From NCBI GenBank assembly GCA_023910675.1, contig JAAVWC010000002.1, forward strand, positions 124,001 to 188,000: a stretch of DNA of 64,000 nucleotides. Reading direction: 5' to 3'. This DNA is from Gemmatimonas sp. (GTDB taxonomy: Bacteria > Gemmatimonadota > Gemmatimonadetes > Gemmatimonadales > Gemmatimonadaceae). Each line of letters starts with the position of its first letter. The first letter of the stretch is position 1. Positions 54,594-61,806 of this stretch are shown here, in pieces. The translations under genes were made by a program, and so were the position numbers. The notes under the pieces are model-generated. The model was not told where the DNA came from. It was given only the letters and a program-made list of their open reading frames with translations, and did not search any database.

Positions 54594-54918
54594 GTTCGAT
54601 GCAGGTGCGCTCGATAGCAACCTGCCGCGGGCGTTCGCAACCTTGCTGCCCGGTCACCCCACGTAAACGACTCATCAACGTCGATGGTCGGATCTCGATG
54701 ACGGGCCGCTGCTCGATGCGGCGGAACTGGAGTTCGACGCGTTCGTGACGACGGATCAGAATCTCCGGTATCAGCAGAACCTGAAAAACCGGCAACTGCG
54801 CATCATCGTTCTGCGAGCGCCTCGAAACTCTCTCCCGGTCCTCGCTCCCCTTGCCCCCGTGGTGCTTCACGCGCTTACCGAAATGTCCGTCGGTGAGCTT
54901 CGCATTCTCTCCGTTTAA
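54594..54918 (+). pseudogene. DUF5615 PIN-like toxin remnant, partner of DUF433
   Basis: After the right IS boundary the frame LDSNLPRAFATLLPGHPT ends in TAA; in another frame RWSDLDDGPLLDAAELEFDAFVTTDQNLRYQQNLKNRQLRIIVLRAPRNSL..LTEMSVGELRIL continues. Both are typical of DUF5615 PIN-like toxins (N-terminal LD-N-LP, TTDQNL near the middle). Two shifts, one near the expected start and one after PGHPT, inactivate it in addition to the IS insertion. Confidence 0.8.
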
Positions 54919-54941
54919 CGGCTGCTGCGGCTGACGAAGGC

Positions 54942-55535
54942 TCATGGCGCAGCGGCCACTCCTTGGCCGTTCAGCATTTCATCCGCGAGCCTTTGTGCTT
55001 GGCTTTGAGTCAGGTGGCCGCTTCTCGTACCATCTTCGATTGCCTGACGGAGCAGCGACCGCCCCAGGTGCGCTGGCGCTGCATCACGCAGTGATCTCTC
55101 AGGTGTCGTCACCAGAATTCCATCGACCTTCCTGACCTCGGAAGGTTGCAGCGTCGCGCGGTGAATGGTCAGGTGCCGAGGCAGTTCGCGACGCAGGCGC
55201 GCATCCATGGGAACCGTGATGTGTATCCGCGAGGGGCTGACTTCGGACATGCCGTAGTAGGCCAGCGCCGACTCGTGCGAGATGACCCCGATCGGAGCGC
55301 CGCTCTTGGCTTGCGGCCAAAGCATGGCCTCCATCAGCGAGTCTAGTGCAGTATTGGGGTACCGGCTTAGGCGGTAGACTCCTCGGCTGACGCGCTCGAG
55401 GACTCCCCTGTTCGCGAGCTGCGCCAGATTTGCCGTATTTAGGCCTATTTCGCTGGCCTGTGACGCCGTGAAGTATCCAAGCTGAGCCTCCGCGATCGGA
55501 TAGAGCTCATCGATAAAGCGGCGCTGTTTTTTCAC
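54942..55535 (-). CDS. AbiEi-type antitoxin/regulator, orphan
   Basis: 197 residues from ATG 55535. The N-terminal winged helix (FIDELYPIAEAQLGYFTASQASEIGLNTANLAQLANRGVLERVSRGVYRL) and the AbiEi C-terminal domain (IGVISHESALAYYGMSEVSPSRIHITVP ... TTPERSLRDAA) match type IV antitoxins of the AbiE system. The AbiEii toxin should overlap the 3' end but is absent; a dead AbiEii is at 19365-19897. It may have been kept as a repressor. Confidence 0.85.
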   Translation of the reverse strand: MKKQRRFIDELYPIAEAQLGYFTASQASEIGLNTANLAQLANRGVLERVSRGVYRLSRYPNTALDSLMEAMLWPQAKSGAPIGVISHESALAYYGMSEVSPSRIHITVPMDARLRRELPRHLTIHRATLQPSEVRKVDGILVTTPERSLRDAAPAHLGRSLLRQAIEDGTRSGHLTQSQAQRLADEMLNGQGVAAAP

Positions 55536-55607
55536 TTTGAGTTTCCAGTACTATATCAGAACAACACATCATTGGCGGGTGTGAGTGCCAATAATATATC
55601 ATTTTGA
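55536..55607. promoter_or_regulatory. AT-rich promoter/operator region of the AbiEi gene
   Basis: ACTATATCAGAACAACACATC and AATATATCATTTTGATATAC are AT-rich stretches with imperfect dyads (ATATATCA..TGATATA), in strong contrast to the GC-rich surroundings. AbiEi antitoxins repress their own promoters at such sites. Confidence 0.45.
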
Positions 55608-55755
55608 TATACTATTTACCGAGAGAGATACAGCGAGGGACGGGTGAGACGTGGACCAAGATCGTGAACCGCATCGCCTGGCGTATGCCTTCCGCGATCG
55701 GGAACGTGTGGTGGAGTTCGCGGAAGGTCCCGCGGGCCATTCCCTATCACACCGA
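55608..55755 (+). repeat. Chimeric scar: leader + sortilin piece + repeated segment
   Basis: TTTACCGAGAGAGATACAGC resembles the leader of copy 2 (19948, TTACCGAAAGAGATCCAGCG); it is followed by the sortilin piece ACGTGGACCAAGATCGTGAA (about 55650-55672) and then a copy of the 52178-52256 segment. The same leader-to-sortilin junction therefore exists at two loci 36 kb apart. Confidence 0.7.
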
Positions 55756-55762
55756 AGCCGCC

Positions 55763-55918
55763 ATGCTGGCCACGTTCCAGTACGACGCAAACTCCAACGC
55801 AGCGGCGGCGGAGATCCCCGTTCCCGATTGGCATCATGCCGAGTTGGACGCGCGACTCGTGGACCCGGCAGAGCAGGCGACCATCTCCCTACAGCAGCTC
55901 AAGGATCGCCTCCGCTGA
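55763..55918 (+). pseudogene. Addiction-module antitoxin C-terminal fragment
   Basis: DANSNAAAAEIPVPDWHHAELDARLVDPAEQATISLQQLKDRLR resembles the C-terminal half of PF09720-type antitoxins (W-H-x-x-L-x-x-R-L ... L-x-x-R-L/R). The N-terminal half is replaced by the chimeric scar. No partner toxin. The next 170 bases to the RelE-like remnant show no gene. Confidence 0.5.
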
Positions 55919-56070
55919 GCGCCCGTCAACTCGCGTCCACCCCACCATCGCGGCCGAAGCGATTTGCGGAGTAGGAGCGCGGGAGCCGCCACACCGCAAC
56001 TCCCGCCCCCCGCCGCGACTGGACATGCTGCCGGTGGTGACGTCGCCTAGACTCTAGCCGTCTTGCAGGT

Positions 56071-56087
56071 GTAGCACTTGGTGCTAC
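56071..56087. promoter_or_regulatory. Operator dyad of the RelE/HTH antitoxin operon
   Basis: GTAGCAC (56071-56077), TTG, GTGCTAC (56081-56087): a perfect 7-base dyad ten bases upstream of the remnant toxin ATG at 56097. Typical autorepressor site for an XRE-type antitoxin. Confidence 0.6.
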
Positions 56088-56096
56088 AGTATTTGC

Positions 56097-56242
56097 ATGG
56101 CTGGCGTACCGCGACCCTCCCGCGTCTTCAAGACCGCCTGGTTCACCAAGGCGGCCCGGAAGGCGGTGATCGGCGACGAGGAGCTTGAAGCAGGCTCAAG
56201 CAGATCACGGCGCTGCTGAAGACCAGGGAACTAGAGGAGATC
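56097..56242 (+). pseudogene. RelE-type toxin with internal deletion
   Basis: From ATG 56097: PSRVFKTAWFTKAARKAVIGDEEL, the N-terminus of a PF06296-type RelE toxin. The C-terminus ELKQITALLKTRELEEICHGD is in another frame and continues into the antitoxin start. The catalytic middle (about 60 residues in relatives) is gone. Confidence 0.75.
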
Positions 56243-56246
56243 TGTC

Positions 56247-56570
56247 ATGGCGACCAAGCGTAAGTACAAGAGTGACGCCTTCGAGGCGATTCACTCAGCC
56301 GCGTCGGCACTCCACCAGGTGGGTGCCATCGGGAAGACCACCATGCGCCACTTCGACGAGGTCGCGCTGAGTGCCCCCGAGCCGCTGGCGCCGGCGCAGA
56401 TCAAGAAGCTCCGTGAGCAGGCAAAGGTCAGTCAGGCCGTATTCGCCCGCCGATTGAACACGAGTGCCAGCACCGTGGAGAAGTGGGAGACCGGCGCGAA
56501 GCGGCCGAGCGGTGTGGCGCTCAAGATGCTCGCGGTCGTGAAGAAGCACGGATTGACGGTGCTGGACTGA
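56247..56570 (+). CDS. HTH (XRE-family) antitoxin, intact
   Basis: 107 residues from ATG 56247. LAPAQIKKLREQAKVSQAVFARRLNTSASTVEKWETGAKRPSGVALKMLAVVKKHGL is a Cro/C1-type HTH as in the DNA-binding antitoxins of RelE/HigA modules encoded after the toxin. Its toxin is dead, so it survives as a DNA-binding protein only, presumably acting on the dyad at 56071. Confidence 0.85.
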   Translation: MATKRKYKSDAFEAIHSAASALHQVGAIGKTTMRHFDEVALSAPEPLAPAQIKKLREQAKVSQAVFARRLNTSASTVEKWETGAKRPSGVALKMLAVVKKHGLTVLD

Positions 56571-56572
56571 GG

Positions 56573-56845
56573 CCTCGGGTGTGCTTTCGTTGGACGGAGG
56601 CAGGCCCGGCGGATGTCGCGGTCGTGGACTACCAATAGGAGAGCGCATCTATGGCCACCTTGAAGCCCGTGACGCCCGGGGAGTTGCTGTTGGAAGAGTT
56701 CCTCGTGCCGATGGAACTCTCGCAGTATCGTCACGCAAAAGAGATCGGCGTGCCGGCGCAGGTGGCACACGACACGGAGGTGGCGGCCAAGGCGCTGGCG
56801 CCGGTGCTGCGGCGAATCAAGCCATGGGCCAGTACCGCGGCGTGA
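56573..56845 (+). pseudogene. HigBA remnant: toxin tail and internally deleted HigA
   Basis: RVCFRWTEAGPADVAVVDYQ (56576-56638) is the C-terminal end of a HigB toxin; its N-terminal part is missing. ATG 56651 then starts a HigA N-terminus (LKPVTPGELLLEEFLVPMELSQYRHAKEIGVPAQ) joined directly to the HigA C-terminus (VAHDTEVAAKALAPVLRRIKPWAS), lacking the rest of the HTH. Confidence 0.75.
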
Positions 56846-56901
56846 GTACGCGGCTCGATCCAAAAACGCGTTGCAACCGCTCCACTCTCAGCCATCGCAC
56901 C

Positions 56902-57396
56902 ATGGCCCGATTCGCACGCTTCCATATATTGGCGCTGGCCGTCGTCCTCGCCGTCGGTTGTGGTGGCGAGCCGAACGCCGCGAGCGGTAGCGACCCTCCG
57001 ACGTTCGACCTCGAGACCGCGCGTTCCATCATCGCACAACAGAACAAACAGTTTACCGCCGCGCACGTTTCGGGCGACGTGGCCGTCATTGACACGATGT
57101 TCCTGCCCGATGCGCGGTCGTACCCGCCCGGCGCACCGGCGGCGATCGGAATAGACGCGATCCACACGTTGACTGTGGACTATCTCAAGTCGGGTATCAC
57201 CGAGTTTCGCGAAGAGACAACCGCCTTGTACGGAAACGCCGAGCAGATCGTGGACGAAGGCACCTTCGTGCTCACGAACGGTGCAGGCATCACAGAGCGC
57301 GGCAAGTACATCAATGTGTGGAGGCAGGTGAACGGGAGCTGGCGTATCCAGGCGAATATCTGGAACGCGGACCCGCAGGCGGAAACACTGAAGTAG
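56902..57396 (+). CDS. Lipoprotein with DUF4440/SnoaL-like domain
   Basis: 164 residues from ATG 56902. Lipobox LAVGC (ILALAVVLAVGCGG) followed by an NTF2-like fold: TARSIIAQQNKQFTAAHVSGDVAVIDTMFLPDARSYPPGAPAAIG, TVDYLKSGITEFREETTALYG, VDEGTFVLTNGAGITERGKYINVWRQVNGSWRIQANIWN. Such domains are scaffold or ketosteroid-isomerase-like; no catalytic claim can be made. Confidence 0.85.
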   Translation: MARFARFHILALAVVLAVGCGGEPNAASGSDPPTFDLETARSIIAQQNKQFTAAHVSGDVAVIDTMFLPDARSYPPGAPAAIGIDAIHTLTVDYLKSGITEFREETTALYGNAEQIVDEGTFVLTNGAGITERGKYINVWRQVNGSWRIQANIWNADPQAETLK

Positions 57397-57478
57397 CCTG
57401 TATCCCACTCACCCGCGCTCAAGACAACGTGCCAATTCGCTCGCAGCTCAGCACTCGGCATGTTCGATTGCAGAAGGT

Positions 57479-57558
57479 ACAAAAGGGGTCAGAGTCGTTG
57501 CGCGGAGTCGTTGCGCGCACGTTCAACAGGTCGGCGAAACGACTCTGACCCCTTTTGA
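57479..57558. repeat. Palindromic repeat, long-loop variant
   Basis: AAAAGGGGTCAGAGTCGTTG ... GTTCAACAGGTCGGCGAAAC, then GACTCTGACCCCTTTT. The loop is about 40 bases instead of a few. A near-identical variant occurs at 60083-60146, pointing to a second subtype. Confidence 0.83.
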
Positions 57559-57568
57559 CTTCACTGCG

Positions 57569-58794
57569 TCAGCGACTTGCCCACAGCCACACCACAGGCG
57601 CCCCGCCCCCCAGCGTCCCCAGGAGAAATCCCGCCCACATGGCCCAGGTGCGCCGCCGTTCACGCGCCGCGGTGCCGATGGGGTCGCGCGCGCGCTCCCG
57701 TGCGAGCCGCAATGCGCGCGCCCGCGGCAATGCGCTCAGGTGGTGCCACATGAATGTGGCCTGCATGGCGATCGCGGCGAGTGTCACCGCGATCGGTCGC
57801 GCGCCGTCTGTTCGCATCGCTTCGCTCACCAGCATGACAGTAAAGACGATCGTGGCACTGAGCGCACTCAGCGCATAACGGCGCACCGCCGCCCGTTCTT
57901 CCGCACTGTCCGCCTCGCGCCAGAGCGCGCGGGCACCCACAAAGAGGCCCAGCAGGCCGCTGCCTACGCCACCCACAAAGCCCGTGGCACTGGTGCCCAG
58001 TAGCGCGGGCGCCGGTCAGCGAACCGCTACCGCCGGCGGCGACGCCTTTGGAAAGCACCGCCGCGGCCGCGACACCCGGCGACGCGGCAAGCGCCGCCGT
58101 CGCGAGCCCCGCCGTAACCATGGCCGTGAACGCGGCGCCCGGCGCACTGTGATCAAGGAGTTCGCCCACACGCGCGAGGTACTCCGCCCGCAGCACACGA
58201 CGCGCGCGACTCAGCCGCTGCTTCACCGTGGCCTCGCGCATGCCAAGCAACTCGGCGACTTGCCGCACGCTCTGCCCTTCACGGTAGTACAGCACGAGCA
58301 CTTCGCGCGCCGCGTCGGGCACGGCGTCGAGTGCAGCGGCGAGCGCGGCCCGCGCTTCTTCGTCGAGGAGCGTGATGAGCGCGTCTGGCGACGGGTCGGC
58401 CGTCGCACCGATCACATCGTGCGTGGCATCCATCGCCACTACGCGCGCGCGGAACCGACTGGCCCTGCGCACGGCCATGCGCGCATGATTGCGCGCGAGT
58501 GCTCGCAGCCATGGCAAAAAGCTGGTGGCCGCGCGCAGTTTGCCAATGCCGCACCACGCGTCGAAGAACACCTGCTGCGCCACATCTTCACTCGTAGCTT
58601 GGTCGCGTGACCGCGAGGCTGATGGCGCACACCACGCCCTGCGTTTCCGTCACGAGACGCCCAAAGGCGCGCGCATCACCACCGGCCGCGGCCTGCACCA
58701 GCGGTACAAGCCGCTGCGCCGCCGCGTCGCGCTGCTCCAGCAGGCCCATTAGCGCCGACATGGTCCGCTGGTTGCGCGCGTCGACGTCGTGCAC
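57569..58794 (-). pseudogene. ECF-type sigma factor, two frameshifts
   Basis: From ATG 58794 the sigma-70 region 2 start (LVQAAAGGDARAFGRLVTETQGVVCAISLAVTR) is open to about 58600; then DQATSEDVAQQVFFDAW, RALARNHARMAVRR and region 4 (LPDAAREVLVLYYREGQSVRQVAELLGMREATVKQRLSRARRVL) continue in another frame, which looks like loss of two bases in a CG run. After the hydrophobic segment the frame shifts again near 58010 to the C-terminal membrane part (FVGGVGSGLLGLFVGARALW...ALSATIVFTVMLVSEAM). The lesions are single-base scale and could be sequencing errors; if real, the gene is dead. Confidence 0.7.
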
Positions 58795-59729
58795 GCGATG
58801 GCGCTCGCGAGGAAGCGCTCGAGTGTCGCGTGGAAAAACGTGGGATCGTCGAGCATGATGAAATGATACCCCCGTTCCGCTACGACCAGCTCGGCCAGTA
58901 GTACGGCCACCAGCTGCGCGGCGTACCGTTGCTGCATGACGTTGCGGAACTCGGGGGTGGGAAATGCGCCCGCGGCCATCATCAGCAGCACGGGCATGCG
59001 GACCGCGCCCAGGCGGCCACGCAGATCGGTGGTCATCATCTCCGCCATCGCTTGCCCCACCGTGGCGGGGTCAGAGCCCTCGGCCCATCGGCCCCCGCGT
59101 GACCGCTGTGTGGTGTCGCGCATGAGCGTGGGGAGCGAGAGGCGCGTCTGCATGCCGAGCTGCGTGGGAGAGAGTGTGGCGTACATGGCGCGCATGGGCT
59201 CGACGCGCGCCCGCATCCCCTCTTCGGTTGCCGTGGAGTCGGTCAGTGCCGCAATGAATGGCACGCCGTCGACGGCCATGATGCCGCCGAGTGTGTTGGG
59301 GGCCGCAGCGGCCATGGCGAAGGCGAGGGTGCCGCCCAGCGAGTGCCCAACGACGATGGGGCGATCGAGTGTGCGCTCGTGTACATAGGCAAGCAGGGCG
59401 TCGCGGGCGCGCGTCATGAAGGTGGGCCCGGGAACGGCAGGCACGCCCGCGAAGCCAGCAAGCGTTACGACGTGCAGTTCGTGTTTGCCGGAGAAGTGCG
59501 CCACCGTGGCGTCCCACACATCGCCGCCCGACATGAGCCCGGGGATGAGCAGGACCGGCCGTCCGCGTCCGATGACGCGCACCGTGAAGGGGCGGGCAGC
59601 GGTCGGCGCGGCTATGGCTGTGGCGTTACGGTCGGCGCCCGATGACGATTGAGCGCCGAGTGTGAGTGGGAGTGCCGCGACGACAAGGAGGGTGCGGGCA
59701 AGCGTGAGGACTGTGGCGGTCGGTCGCAT
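58749..59729 (-). CDS. Secreted alpha/beta hydrolase
   Basis: 326 residues from ATG 59729. Signal TLARTLLVVAALPLTLGAQ; oxyanion/lid region VLLIPGLMSGGDVWD; nucleophile elbow VVGHSLGGTLAF (Ser in GHSLGG); catalytic Asp likely in the LLMMAAGAF region and His in RGYHFIMLDDP. Family of secreted alpha/beta hydrolases. The 3' end overlaps the start of the sigma gene by 46 bases on the same strand. Confidence 0.85.
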   Translation of the reverse strand: MRPTATVLTLARTLLVVAALPLTLGAQSSSGADRNATAIAAPTAARPFTVRVIGRGRPVLLIPGLMSGGDVWDATVAHFSGKHELHVVTLAGFAGVPAVPGPTFMTRARDALLAYVHERTLDRPIVVGHSLGGTLAFAMAAAAPNTLGGIMAVDGVPFIAALTDSTATEEGMRARVEPMRAMYATLSPTQLGMQTRLSLPTLMRDTTQRSRGGRWAEGSDPATVGQAMAEMMTTDLRGRLGAVRMPVLLMMAAGAFPTPEFRNVMQQRYAAQLVAVLLAELVVAERGYHFIMLDDPTFFHATLERFLASAIACTTSTRATSGPCRR

Positions 59730-59827
59730 GGTGTTGGCGGATAATGTGGTACGCCGCGGGCTCGCCGTAGCGCTCACTTACCTGGTTGCCGCTCGCGAGA
59801 ATTGGTGACACTGTAGCCACACACAAC

Positions 59828-59865
59828 AAAGGGGTCAGAGTCGTTGAACGACTCTGACCCCTTCA
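59828..59865. repeat. Palindromic repeat
   Basis: AAAGGGGTCAGAGTCGTTGA / ACGACTCTGACCCCTTCA, perfect arms, between the hydrolase promoter region and a small plus-strand gene. Confidence 0.88.
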
Positions 59866-59872
59866 AGCCCCT

Positions 59873-60073
59873 ATGCTCGATCCCATCGTACGGCAGACGC
59901 TGATGCAGTATCAGGCCGGTCAGGTTGTCCTGGAGGACGCTGCACAGGCGCTCCTCGAGGTGCGACGTCGCACAGGATGCTTGTCGTTAATGGCACCGCC
60001 CGAAGCGGACGCGCGAGGGCGCGCGTTGGTAGCACGGTTCAACGCGCTGGTTGCTCAGGAGTTCGGTGGGTGA
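59873..60073 (+). CDS. Small hypothetical protein
   Basis: 66 residues from ATG 59873, bounded on both sides by palindromic repeats. LDPIVRQTLMQYQAGQVVLEDAAQALLEVRRRTG looks like a helical protein with regular hydrophobic spacing. No ribosome site is evident, and family is not recognised. Confidence 0.4.
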   Translation: MLDPIVRQTLMQYQAGQVVLEDAAQALLEVRRRTGCLSLMAPPEADARGRALVARFNALVAQEFGG

Positions 60074-60082
60074 TGGAGGCAC

Positions 60083-60146
60083 AAAAGGGGTCAGAGTCGT
60101 TGCGCGCACGTTCAACAACTCGGCAAAACGACTCTGACCCCTTTTG
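60083..60146. repeat. Palindromic repeat, long-loop variant
   Basis: AAAAGGGGTCAGAGTCGTTG, CGCGCACGTTCAAC..., ACGACTCTGACCCCTTTT. Same subtype as 57479-57558 but with a shorter loop. Confidence 0.85.
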
Positions 60147-60196
60147 CTCCGCGCGAGATGCAGTCCGGCGAGCCCCGTTGGCTTTTTAGGTGTGTG

Positions 60197-61372
60197 TTAC
60201 GCCGGCAGCGGCGCGCCCGGCACAATACCCAGCAGAAACTCGGCTATGGGGAAGATGGTGATCGGCCCCTGTTGCTGCTGGAGCGGACTGTCTGCGAGCA
60301 CAATGAGTCGCGCGTCGGGAAACTCATCGTGGAACGCCAGCAGTCCGCGACGATCGGCCGGCCGCAGCGTGTGACCGCTCTTTACTTCGATCGCGACAAG
60401 GCCGTCGGAGCTCTCCACAACAAAGTCTACTTCGACGCCGCCGGTTGTGCGCCACGTGGTGAGTCGCGCATCGCGTGCGGCCGCGCACCATGCGGCCAGG
60501 TGCTGATACACGAGCCCTTCGCGAGACGCGCCGATGGCGTCGGGCGCGGCCCGCGTATGCTCGGTTGGCCGAAAGGCCGCCGCAATACCCGTGTCGGCGA
60601 AGTAGAGCTTCGGTTGGGCTGCCAACGCGCGACGCGATGGCCGTGCACTGAAGACCGGCACGCGGGCGATGAGGAACATTGACTCGAGCACATCGATCCA
60701 ATCCACGACGGTGCTCTTCTTCACTGCCGCGAGTTGCGCGATTGCCGTGGGGCTGATCACGCTCCCATGTGAGAGCGCCAGCTGCTCGAGCGCGCGCGCA
60801 AATCCGTCGATCTGTCGTACGCGGGCTTCGGCACGCACCTCATCAAACACCGCAACCGTGGCATAGTCGGCCAACGCCTGCTCCGGACTGTCTGCGGTCC
60901 AGATCACTGGCAATAAGCCGATGCGTTGCGCGACCGTCAAACAAAACGCCGTGCCGAGTTCCGCCGCGAGAAATGGTGACATGATGCGTCGGCCGGCGCG
61001 CCCGCCGAGCAGATTGACGCCCGCGCGATGTAGGGAGCGCGCGCTCGATCCCGTGAGGAGAAAACGCCGTTCCGGTTCACGATCCATGCGCTGGTGCACG
61101 GCATCGAGAATGGCCGGGACACGCTGGACCTCATCGATCACCACCCACCGGTTCGCCGGCGCGGCATCGAGCGTTTCGTGCAGCCGCTCCGGCTCGGCTG
61201 CCAGCGCGCGCGCGATCGGCCCCGACCGCAGGTCGAGCATGACCGCATCGGGGAAGCACTGCTTCGCGTACGTCGATTTCCCGGTCCCTCTGGGCCCAAA
61301 GAGGAACGTGCTCCGCGCAGGTGGAGGGCTCAGCCTTTTGAGGGGGGGCAGCGGGGGAACAAGGGGCGGCAT
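60197..61372 (-). CDS. ATP-binding protein with DUF4143 domain
   Basis: 391 residues from ATG 61372. AAA-type Walker A GPRGTGKST, Walker B WVVIDEVQR, sensor LLTGSSARSL and the DUF4143 C-terminal domain with a nuclease-like GGVEVDFVVESSDGLVAIEVKSG (D..E.K of the PD-(D/E)XK fold). A winged-helix segment (SPTAIAQLAAVKKSTVVDWIDVLESMFLI) lies between. These proteins are widespread, often genomic-island-encoded, and of unknown function. The gene looks intact. Confidence 0.9.
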   Translation of the reverse strand: MPPLVPPLPPLKRLSPPPARSTFLFGPRGTGKSTYAKQCFPDAVMLDLRSGPIARALAAEPERLHETLDAAPANRWVVIDEVQRVPAILDAVHQRMDREPERRFLLTGSSARSLHRAGVNLLGGRAGRRIMSPFLAAELGTAFCLTVAQRIGLLPVIWTADSPEQALADYATVAVFDEVRAEARVRQIDGFARALEQLALSHGSVISPTAIAQLAAVKKSTVVDWIDVLESMFLIARVPVFSARPSRRALAAQPKLYFADTGIAAAFRPTEHTRAAPDAIGASREGLVYQHLAAWCAAARDARLTTWRTTGGVEVDFVVESSDGLVAIEVKSGHTLRPADRRGLLAFHDEFPDARLIVLADSPLQQQQGPITIFPIAEFLLGIVPGAPLPA

Positions 61373-61489
61373 GATGTGACTGTAAGCGGTTCTACCGTCC
61401 AAAGCAAGCAAAACTAGACGCTGGTGCCGCCCAAAATGGCCTTGAGTCCCCCCGATAGCCAAACCTGGAAGCCGCCACACCGCCCCCAC

Positions 61490-61570
61490 CCGCCGCCTGC
61501 TTCATGGAATTGAGCCCGAACATGTTCCCCTCGGTGTCCATGCACAGGGCCACCCAGCCGAACTGCCGGG
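61490..61570 (-). pseudogene. VOC/glyoxalase-family C-terminal fragment
   Basis: FGWVALCMDTEGNMFGLNSM matches the end of VOC (glyoxalase-like) proteins. The remainder of the gene is not found. Apart from this, the gap 61373-61806 has no recognisable gene; the IS91 element begins a little further right. Confidence 0.6.
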
Positions 61571-61806
61571 ATAGGAATTTCAATCGGGGCGGGTCGGCTA
61601 TCCGTCGAGTATCCGACGCGATCACCGCCCACGCGAGCACCGTCTGACGGGCATTGGCGTGCCCGCGGACTGGTTCGCGCGCCTTGAGGGCCGTGGGAAC
61701 GGCGGTCAGCGTGGGGGGGGTGCCGGCGGGGACTAATCTGCCGCGCCGGTGGGACGACCGCCCACGCCGAAGGTCCCCGCGTGGTGGTGGGGCGTCGGGG
61801 CTGGGC

